Below are positions 19,563 through 30,900 of a DNA stretch of 64,000 nt, piece by piece. The stretch comes from Patiria pectinifera. Its lineage: Eukaryota > Echinodermata > Asteroidea > Valvatida > Asterinidae. The stretch lies in the NCBI GenBank assembly GCA_029964075.1, contig CM057141.1:14694001-14758000 (forward strand), written 5' to 3'. Below the pieces are notes generated by a model. The model ran no database searches and was not told the origin of the DNA. It saw nothing but the letters and a program-made list of their open reading frames with translations. Each line of letters begins with the position of its first letter. Within the stretch, counting starts at the first letter, position 1. Position numbers and translations under genes: made by a program.

Positions 19563-21904
19563 CGTAGAACTGGCACTGGACTGACTGCTGACTGTACTGT
19601 AAACGCGGTGCTCTAGCGCAGCACTAAAAAAGTTGCACGTGTCTAGTCTAGTCTGTGACCATTAATCTTGTATTGCGCCCTCTAGCTCTAGTTCTAGTTC
19701 TTTCCTTGAAGCTCGGAATATTGTACGCGGCGCTAGTTTTGTGACCATTAATCTTGTATAGCGCCCTCTAGTTCCTCCTCGAAGACATCATTATTGGCCT
19801 ACTTGCAAAATACCTTGCTAAAAAAAGGAGTAAGAAACCATCAGAAAAACATGATAAAAAAAAATCAAAAGGTCACACGCACTCTGGCCCCCGCTCAAAC
19901 TGAGGTCTGTCTCCCCGTCAGCGGCTTATTCAGCAAATTTTGTTGTCGGAGGGGGCCGGGGCTGGGGAATATTGTTGATGTACCCTAACGTGGCGCGGCC
20001 CCTAACGTGGCGCACTTTTATTTTTCGCCTGTAGCGCCTAGCTAGAGCAAAAGTTTTAGCTGAAATTTCACAGAAAGTGAAATTTCATCAAGTTCTAAAC
20101 ACTCCCGTTCATAAATCGCGAGTTTATTTACCCGTTACAAAGTTAAAAGAAAAAATTATTTTGGCGTGATTTTCCGATTTTATTTTCAAGTGCAAAGTGA
20201 ACCCTTTGAAAATGCCCCAAAAAATAAGAAAATAATTTTCTGACAAACATCTGGCTGGGTTTGTAAGTAAAGATAATAATGATTTATCAGAATTTATCAA
20301 GTTTACAGAAATTCTTAAATGTTAATTTGGAATTTTCTGAGATTTATTCAAGTGCGCCACGTTAGGGAACACTCCGCCAATTTGTGCCCAATTTCCGGAC
20401 GCGACCGTTTTTGCATTTCGGATTAAATTTTATGAAACCGAAATTGTTCACAGAGGTTAAATAGCAAGCATTAAAAAGGTAAAAGTACCAGTATTTCACT
20501 GCATGAATTTGAGGTTTATCAACAAAGAGGTTTGGCAACACTACACGAGGAAAGTTGGGTATGCTTCGAAGTGCGCCACGTTAGGGAACACGACTATACA
20601 CTCCTGCGCATTTTATCATTCTTAGTTATACATTTTCCCCTACCCCTCCCCCTCCCGGACCAAAGCTCGAAACGCATCACTTGCAAGTCTCAGTAGCGTG
20701 CGTGCGGGCTGGGGGAGGGGGGCTACAAACCAATATAAACTTTATTATTAGGAAAAACCCATGACTTTGGGATACAGCTTTTGCGTCGCGTTGCACATAA
20801 AATTGTGCGTGCATTGGCGTTTCCGGGGGCCAGAATCTTGCCCCGAGAACCTAAGTTTTGCAATGATTCAAAGGAAAAACTGAATTATTCATGACATTGC
20901 CCCTAACTCTCCTAGGAAAAAAATTACGCCGGGCCGGGGGGGGTGGCAGGATTATGTGCGCCACTGCCTAGTTTCCAAAACGCGCGCTAATGTACAACAA
21001 TATTAAACACTCCTAGGTGATAAGATTGTGTTCCTTCCTCCATGAGCATAAGTGCGTTTGTACAACCATAATGAAAAGCCTCTTTTTTGGGTGTGTCTCG
21101 ACGATGTGGTCAAAGGGTGCTAATCTGCATCGAAGCTTAGAGCGCCATGGCTGTGGCTGCGTCAGATACTTTGTACGTGGTACATGCGCGTAGGACGACC
21201 AGCAGACGTAGCCTTACCTCTGAAGGCCGTTGCGGACACGGCTGGCCTGTGACTTCGTGCGATGGAATTTGAACTCACTCCACCCCTTATTCTTAAGACT
21301 GAATAATTCCACGCAAATCAAATTTCTTCTCATTCTGGTGGTTTATTCAGACATGTTATTATTTTTTCACAAGTTTACAATTTTAGTGTGAACATCGATT
21401 TATTAAAAATGCTCTTTTTAAGACGAAAATACAAGCTGTTAATTTGTTTTGCACGAGCCCTCAAAATGACCCGCTGCAGTGTGCAGCTAACTGGTAGTCT
21501 TCTGCATGTTTTATGTTGTGTTGGGCACCAGCGAATAGTTCGGCGAACAGGTGTGTGATTTACGTGCAATGCATGGATCACTGATCTTGTTGACGTTACA
21601 AGCTGCGGGGGAGATTCGTGAGAAGTGGTTGACGTACGAAGTGCAGTTTTATTTCGTTGACTTCATAATTCACGTCTGCAGATGAAATCGCAGCAAGTTA
21701 CAACTGATCGCTAGTATCTAATTCACTTCTCGAATATCATGACAGCGCGTGTCATGACATGATCAGTGTGCATGCTGTGTGACTGTCGCGAAGTGAAACC
21801 GTGTTCATTTTGTTCATCTTGTTGAAACAGTCGTCTCTTGCTGACCGACTTTTCGTTTTCAAGTCGAGGGTACCGCCGGGCACTGCCGGGGATCGGCTGC
21901 CGAG
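19563..21904. promoter_or_regulatory. Intergenic region between divergent MCUR1 and rhophilin, probable shared promoter area
   Basis: The 2.3 kb between the two start codons is richer in CpG than its surroundings, notably at 19580-20050, 20640-21250 and 21600-21900. No TATA box can be placed with confidence. It also holds GTGCGCCACGTTAGGGAACA-type repeats at 19984, 20352 and 20570. Transcription starts cannot be located from sequence alone. Confidence 0.35.
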
Positions 21905-21964
21905 ATGTTGGAGAACGGTGGGTCGGAAAATAAGGACACACATGACACAGGACCCAGAAGAAAG
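21905..21964 (+). CDS. RHPN2: Rhophilin exon 1
   Basis: Start codon and 20 residues, [20 protein letters not shown], ending in phase 0 at GTAACT. The intron position (RK then GC) matches the human sequence context 'FRKGCNPLAQ'. Confidence 0.88.
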
Positions 21965-24900
21965 GTAACTGACAACAAGTGCAATGTGTGTAAAGTTGTA
22001 AATAAAAAATCCATTGAATAATTATGAAATAGCCTGGAATATTGCAGTTAATAAAATTTCAAAGTGGATATAGGCTAGTCCGAGTAACTTGGACCCAACT
22101 TATCGCCTAATGTTAAAAAAGGCGATAAGTTGGGTCCAAGTTACTCGGACTAATCGTGGATGGCGTCAGACGGGCCAATCACGAGGAATCACGAGGTCTG
22201 ATTGTAATATTATTTGTACAGTATACAGCATGTTCACGTTGATATGCCTACCTATGGTTCTTACGTGTAAGACCCATTGTTCTAGGGGTACAGTCCACTG
22301 AGAGCTTGTTTTCCTTTAAAATTAACAAATTTTAACAAATTTTGGGCAGAGATCCGACGATTCTTTGTTGAATGTCAGACGACTATTTACTGTACGCTGA
22401 CTAAAGACATAAAACAGTCATCGAGTTGTGCTATAAATACACCTACGACGCATCACACTACGACATGTTTTGTGAAATACTGTAGATCGCAGGACGTGTC
22501 GCAGCTGCGACGCGTGTAGAGATCTACGATGCGTCGCAGTGCTGCGATGCATCTTAAGTTACAAAGAGTTTGATGAAATCGGGTGCTGGAGGCGCAACTA
22601 GGTTACAAGAACAGGGTCGTAAGAGACCCGATATCCCGGACCGTATATATCCCCAGTTAATTACAAAAACGGTCCATTTTCCCTATATTATATACCTACC
22701 CAGATTCCATAATTCATACCTCATACAATGCAGACATTCATGAAGCCAATAATCGACTTCAAACAGAACAACGAAGACTAAAATGTGAAATTTTTTGATG
22801 ATTTTGGTGGTGATTCTCCAGAAACCATGAGAAAACGTCGCGTGACACTATTCTGCCGTTAACCAAAAAACCCAACATTGGCCAACAAGTGGTCATGGAC
22901 CGATTTGACCGGCACCCAATAATACTGTTCAATGTAAACTGTTCACACAAACGATTTACACATTTCTGTTTGTGTTTCTTCACCCTGGCAGGGATGCGAT
23001 CCTTTAGCGCAGACTGTAAGAGGCAAACTGCAGAACAGAAGGCAAAAACTGAATGGCCAAATCAACAAAGAGATGAGGATGAGGGCTGGGGCTGAAAACC
23101 TCTTCAAGTAAGTCAACTTTCAAGTTATTTTTATATTTCCAACATTGTTCATGATTGCATCACGTCCATGCAGAAATGGGGTACATATTATACAAATATT
23201 GAATGCTTTATCTCGTGGTGTAGTAAAACTAGCCTCCCGAGGTTATCCATGGACATTCACCGAGGGAAAATAGAATGCTCCATGGATCACCGAGGGAGGC
23301 TAGTTTTACTTCACCACGAGATGAAGCATTCAATAATTGTTTTATAACACGTACTTCTGCTTGGTTTTAATATTTTTAAATTATTTAAATCTGAACACAG
23401 ATGAAATAAACTTCAATTTCAATACAAAATTGGTGGAAAAAGTATTTCTCTCTTCCAAACTACCCCTTCACGAAATGTTTGAACCCAACTCTGCGGCGCG
23501 CGCTCTTTTGAAACAAAACGCGTAACTAACTTACGCGCAACGCGCACACCAGCATGCATTTGCACACAAATACCGCGCCGTGGATATAGTACTTTGGTTG
23601 CTAATGATAAAGTACTTTGGTTGCTACGGGTATAGTACTTTTGGCCGCGCACAGAAAGATATCAAAAATATAAATTATCATGTGACTCGCTCTTGGCCAA
23701 TCAAGACACAGAATCTGTGGGTGAGGTGTTATAATGAAACATATGTGGGTCTTTGACTTTTTAAAAAAAGCTACAGTCCATCATTTGCAGCTATCCAAAA
23801 AGTAAGTGACGTAATTATTGTTGAAACACATACTTGGTTGAAAGATAGTAAGGGGACTAAAGTCCCTGTGAAATTATTCTTTCTGGAATGCTGTCATGTT
23901 GAAGAAATCAACGAAAGAAGCTCTTTCCAACGATCCAATGATGCATCTAAAGACGCATCATTGGAAATTTCCGTTAGTATTTTGTTTTATATTCGGCGAA
24001 GCATGCGCAATCGTTGACACGACGCATACGTGTGCACGGTTGCTATAATTCGTCGGATCGGTGCGCGACATTGCGTAGCTGCAATCGGCTCAGTGAGAAC
24101 GTGTCTCTGACGCTGAATTCAGGCCCGATTCAAACATGATTCAGCAACTTTTGATTTGAAATCGAGATGCTAGAATGCTGTTTGTCTCAGAATATTCAGC
24201 TGAAGCTGGGCTGAAACTTCATCAGGTTAGTAGTTGTTCAGCACCCCTGCACAAATTACAAATGATTGACTCTACCTTTAATTGGAAGGAACGACATTAT
24301 GAAAGGTTGGATAAAACCATGGCCTGTGCATGCACATTTATACATTGTACTGCGTTTCTTAAATAGCATAGATGTATTAAAAGCCCTTCAAGCTATTTTG
24401 CAATTCAAGCAAGTTCGAAGTGAAATTAATGTTGTCAACAATGATGGATGCACGTCAAACGTATTGTTGACGCCACAAATTTTGATTTGCTGTCTCGTGA
24501 AGCACCGGTATGAACCAGACTGTGAAGTATGAAAAACTGACTAGGGAACATAAGCCCTAACCCCCTAAATCATATTAAAATGGAAGGATTTAGGCCTATT
24601 GGAGTTTCAAAAATTACATTTAGATATAAATATGTATACATGTATATATGTTTAGTATGTACAATGTATAATGTGCTTAGGTCACTTGTACATGTACCGG
24701 TATGTACATTTAACCATGTAAACAAGAAGAAATCATTGCAATTGATTATGATGTTCAGTATTTTCAGTGGCATTACATGTGTAGTACTCGGTGTTCGCAC
24801 TCAGTTGCAAGTTTTTCTCGTAATCTCCTGACCTTTGAGCTATATAGTGAAATAAAAATCAGTATGCAGATAATCCAGAATAGAATGCCATCTGGGCATG

Positions 24901-27900
24901 GAACTTGGAAGCCAGCCCAACAGATCGAGCTGTGTGATAATATAAATTGTAAAATGTACATGGCTACAAAGTGCCTATACATGTATATCCAATCTATATC
25001 TGTGCATCAGCTGGAGTGCTGCACACAAGATTGCTTTTATTGATTTTTATAATTTAGCTAGATAGTTTCAATTAATATGATGCAAGCTGTGTCATCAGTC
25101 ATCACACTGTGACTACATTGCACAATGAAGTGCCCTTTTACAATTTATTCAGCTCTTAACTGCTTTTCTTTTTTGCATAAATTTCAAGGGTCCAAACTAA
25201 GCCATACAGACTCATGAACTGCATCCTGGACTCATGTACATTTTGTTTTATTTTGTATTTTTCTTGATGCTTTATCTGTCTGTAGTTTAAATTTGTTCAA
25301 AATGAATCAACCCAAATGCGCTGGCTGCTTCACGTGCACTACACAATATGTACGTCATTATTTTTTATGTTAATTTTATCACATCATGTAAGTTTACACT
25401 TAATAATTTCTTGGTCCCCTCCACAAATGTTTCAGTCTTCATAAGTAAGCACGTCCACATCTAGACTGCCCCTTTGAAAAAATGGCGTTGCCCTTCAAGA
25501 ACAAACTTACTGCATACAGTACATGAACTTATGTGGGCTACATTAAGATTAATGAACCTTAACTCCCTAGGCATTTTTGCTAGGATGCAACGTCAATCCT
25601 GCAAAATTCTCCAACTGTTTCCTTGTAAAAATTGCATACAATCTCAATCCTGCAAAATTCTATGTTAGGCAAAAAAAAAATAGTTCTGCTTCCGGTTTCC
25701 CTACCTGTCCTATTCTGACAGCAAAAGCACCCAAAACCAGCAAATTCTACCTTTTACTCTTGACTACACGCAGACGCCTCCATATGATCGTACTCAAACA
25801 AAATTGGCAAAAACAAAAAAAATTCCCTACCTACGGTACCTACCCTATTTTCAGATGCCATGTAATTGGAAGCAGAACTATTTTTTTGTTTTGGCCTTAT
25901 TTCTTGAATATGGTCCTTGGAGGTGTGACCACTGCCTCTATCCTGCAAAATCCTCCAGAAATCACTGTCACTTTTTGTTGAGGCAGAGCTACCAGTAGTG
26001 ACATCCTGGAGCAGTACGGAGGATTTCAAGTATAATATTGACCTAAATTTATGCACGGCTGAGCATAAAAAACACAAGGTCCGGCCCAAGACCTTAACAC
26101 AGTTGCTCCACACATTTTTGCCATATCCTCAACCCTGTGAAATCCTCCATTTTGCAAGGTTAGGGTTAAACATACAATGTACATGTATACGTACTTAATG
26201 GTTTATGTCTTTTCACTTAAAATTGAAAAGTGTGCATGTATTTGAAGTTGGATAATGTACATGTAGCTAGTGGGCTCATAAACATATTAGGTACATGAAC
26301 ATGTATACATTTGTATACAAGGGCATGTTTCAAAAGTCCCAAAATCATGTCGGACGGAATTTGATAGAACAAAATGTAACAATTTTTGTTTTAGAATACA
26401 TTAAAATGTTATTCTGATTTCAAACAACACCAAAGATATTAAGTAATGACACATAACATTATTTCTAAATTCCACACTTTTGTTTGTCTGTTATTACGAA
26501 AAATGTGTACATGTCGGACGGAATCGATAGAAATGAGCCTCCTCAGAATTTCAGAAACAAAATCAGATTTTATCAAAACTTGAGGGATAATTTTTTTCTA
26601 TGTTTTATGTCAAGAAGAGTAACAATCACTACTTATGCTGACGTATACATTTTCTCTACAACACTATGTCATATTCAGTTAAGCTCAGTTGAAGCCACAC
26701 CATGTCGGACGGAACAAATCATGTCGGACGGAATCACTATGTTGACCCAAAAACAAAGTTTGAAGAAACTTAATTTTAATGATAGTGGTCTTTAGGTAGT
26801 TGACTGTGCTTACCACCTGGGCACTTATAATGAACAAATAATCAAGCTTCTTACAATTGTGTGAGAAAGATGATTAAAAATCCGTCCGACATGCTTCATT
26901 CCGTCCGACATGATTTTCATTATATCAGTTTACATTCTCTGTACAAACATGAATAATTGCAATCTTCAGACAGGTTTTTTAGCTGACAAATATTATCTAC
27001 TTCAGGTCCATGTACAATGTCTAAATTTTCTGACAAAATGCATTCAGAATATTACTACTGGTGGTTTAAAATATATTTAATTTATACAGGAACAATTGCC
27101 AATATTCGCGCAATTTTTCGCATTGGGCACTCACAAAAGGCATGCTAAAAAGGGACCCTCGTTTATACGAAAAGGGCACTCTTTGGGGGGGGGGGGGCTA
27201 AAAACAAAACCCAGCTCTGTAAAAAAAAATTGTTTTCCCATAGAAATTAATGGAGAAAAAATGTTAAACCCCCCACTCCGACACCCAATTTTTTTTTACT
27301 GGCAATAGGCCTAATGTTCGCCTTTGCACAAAATACGGACAGAGCCAGCTTGTTTAGGGGGCATACATACATGTACCGGTATGTACACCATTTTGTGATA
27401 TATTGTTAATAATTGTCGGATTGAACAGCGCCCCATTGAATGTATGGTACACGTACATGTAAAAGGCCCCCCCCCCCCCAAGTGTCCAGAGAACAAAAAC
27501 CCTGTCTATATTTCAGATCTTTTTGCCGATGAAACACCCCCCCCCCCCCCCGGGGGGAAAATTCCTGGATCCGCCCCTGGTTGGGGGGGGGGGGTTAACT
27601 GCTAGTGAAGAAAGGCAAATAATGGGAATCATTATAAAATATTGGGGGGGGGGGCTACACAGCTTCATTTTGGCACACTTTGTTTTTGTGTGTTCTATCC
27701 TTAAATTTCACAAGTTCAGTTCTCCTTGTTTTTTGTTTCATGTGTAATTGCTCCCTGATCTTGCTATTCCGCTCTCTTTCTTTGGCATGGCACTCTTCTG
27801 GATGCATTGATGCTCTGTATAAGTATAGCATTATACAGCTAACAGCATTGTTTCACTGCTCTGACACATTATAACGATAATTTCCAAATTATTAATTTCA

Positions 27901-30900
27901 TGTAACACAATAGACATGTTTGCTTTATTAATATTAATAAAAAACATATATGCCAGTATAGGTGAGTGTTACACACACATACCGGTACATGTACTTGCCA
28001 AATTACCTGGATACAGTTTAAATTCCCTCACCTACGGTACATTGTAATAATGTCTACCGAACCTCACTATCTTAACAAAAATATGTAAAGCCATCATCAG
28101 TCCAAAAAGAATAAAATGTACATGATTATGATTAATGTACATTGCACAGTTTAATTCCCATGAATCTAGAAGGTTGCATATTCATGTTTTTGTAATTATT
28201 GGAAACGCCCAGGTGTGTGACTGGTCAGTAGGCTGCCAAACAAGTCAGCCTGTTCAACTTTGGCTAAATTTGGATTTGCGCATGTCGGACGGAATCTTAC
28301 TGTCCTGTGTAGGCTTTGCTTTGATGGTACTGAAATGAGCAAAGAACAATATCAACTTGGTAAAAGTTCTTTATCCCCTACTTTATGTTTATTAATGAAC
28401 AATTATTAATATCAGTTCCCCGAGGCACAACTATCTTGGAATGTAAAGTCCATTTCCGTCCGACATATACCATTCCGTCCGACATGCATGTCGGACGGAA
28501 AGCGCTTTTATTCACTTTATCTCGAAGGGTGACAAGGTGAAACATAAAACTTTTTGATGGTGTTAATACTGAGTCTATTCATTGATACTTGACAATATTT
28601 GCCTTTTTATTAAAACAAGTAAATAAAAAAAAAAAACATTTTAACAACCTTAAGCATGTCGGACGGAAATCTTGACAACAAAAATCATCACTTGAAATGA
28701 AATACCAAGATTTACGGCAGCAGCAATAATGATGAAATGGATAATGACTGAAGACAATCTAAGTTATTGTTTTTGTGGAAAAGATAGAATTCAAGGCATT
28801 TGTACTTATTATGAGAAGGGTTTTCTTTAAATGCAAAAAATTCCGTCCGACATGAATTGATTTCACTGGCCACATTATTAAAGCAACTTTTCACTGAGAT
28901 AAGTATGTAAATTTAATTTTTTTTATCCAAAATAGTAAAATTAGGTTAATCAGCTTTAAAAATAAGCATTTGTAAATCTTGTTTAGGGCTTTTCAATTTT
29001 TTACCTCTATGATGACCACTTTTGAAACATGCCCACAAGTGTCAGAATTAGCAAAACCCATTTGTGCTAAAAACACCTGCTCCCTCTGTTGACCTGTCTC
29101 CATGACAACCAAGGCCACCACCAAGTACAGAAGGAACCTTTTGACTGCCAATTATAATAATGTTTCAAGTGCAAAACAGCAATGTTTCCAATAATTATGA
29201 AATATTGGATGGCTTTGAGGGGATAGTATACATATTGCACAAGCTATTACAATAGGCCTATTGCATGAGTTGAAGACGAGTACAATATAATTGGAGTGCA
29301 AGATATGTTTGTATCCCCTTGGGAAAAAAGCCATCAAATATTATTATTATTTATATCAGACTAGCTTGATGCGAATGAGATAAATCTTGTAAAAATCGTT
29401 GACTGTTGTCCACATTTTCACATTAAAGTTAACTTAGAACATTGACGAAATGAGCGTAAGTTTTTCCAGCGTCTCAAAATCCATCATCTTCTCGGCCAAA
29501 AACACTCGCACAACATTTTCTGGCATCTTTGTTGCTTTTTAAGGTATTTTCAGCATCTTTAATTTTTTTTTTTTTTTAATATCCATCGAATACTGAAGTG
29601 AATCTCTCGCCTCTCGAAGATGCTATTGTATATTTTTTGTTTGCAAACAGTGTGCATACCCTTCATGTGCGCACCTGCAACCATATTTTGATCGGTTGAC
29701 AACCGTGAGTTTGTGCATTCTTGATTGAGCAGGAACCAGCGAAATGTGCATTGATACCATAAAATGCCTGGATGACTACACAATATCAAAAACGATATTG
29801 TAGTCATCAGCATATTTTTTTCCGAAAGTGTACAATAAGCTTCTTGTACTCCTTGGAAGTCTGACAAAAATAATAATGGCTTATGTAGCTGCATCTGAAC
29901 AAATGGAAGAATCAACAAATACAGCACATTATACAGTGTTTAAAAAACGTCGGTGAAGGGCAAAAACCTAATTTGATTTATATCACCCCGACGCAAAATT
30001 CCATCTTATAACAGTTTATGCGGTACCCGCTGCTATGTACATCAGATTCGAACCGGCCACCCGATTCCGTTAGCTCGGTGGTCGAGTGGTAAGACATCTG
30101 CACTACAAAGCAGGAGGTCGTGGGTTCGAGTCCCACCCGAGTGATTTTTTCCAACTTTCACTCGGGAGGCACACACTGAGTATACAGTGTTTAAAAAACG
30201 TCGGTGAAGGGCAAAAACCTAATTTGATTTACACATAGTAGACTAAAAAAAAAAAAGCACATTTAATCCATTGTAGTTTTGTACAGAAGGCACACAACTG
30301 TCCTTGGTATTATTTTTTTTCTTATTTTTTTCTTTTATAATAAGAAAATTGTACACATTTTTGGGTGGGGATGGAAAATCACTATTTTTTATGAACTTTC
30401 AAATCAAAAGTCATCTCCACCTGTGTGTACTGGATGTTCCCATTGAACCATAGCTAAAGGAAACAGAACCGGAACACCGCAGATTAGTGGCCACCATTCA
30501 TGGATTGTTTCCTTGCACAGTCGACCGGTAGTGTGGTTCCTGTTTGTATTTATTACCACACATACCAGTACCTGTGGTTGTTGACCATAAATGAACCCGT
30601 ATTTATAAACATGTACAGTGTAACATGATTTGTATGGCATTTCACACTGGCCGTGTGGCCATTAATGTGCTGGTTGTGGTTTAAGTGTAGACATTACTCA
30701 TTCTCAAAAGATTTCGCATTCCTGGAATTTAACATCATACCTGAGAACATGTGCTCATGAATGCAAAGTGATATTAACAAGTTATGCATTTTCTCATTTA
30801 TATGACATTGTTGAACTTGGGTTAGTCTGACCTCTTGAATGCCATTCCTGGAAGCCATTAAATACTTTATAGTGCTTTTAGGCCTGAGTCCTTGACTCTT

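Noticed and set aside
21723-21943. Minus-strand open frames opposite rhophilin exon 1
   Set aside because: They are antisense to the start exon and 5' leader, with no family similarity.
26346-28854. CRISPR-like array of regularly repeated motifs
   Set aside because: Eukaryotic DNA, motifs in both orientations, irregular spacing, no cas genes.
30066-30145. Functional tRNA gene
   Set aside because: A and B boxes are present, but the anticodon stem-loop is irregular and the sequence runs into a shared SINE tail.
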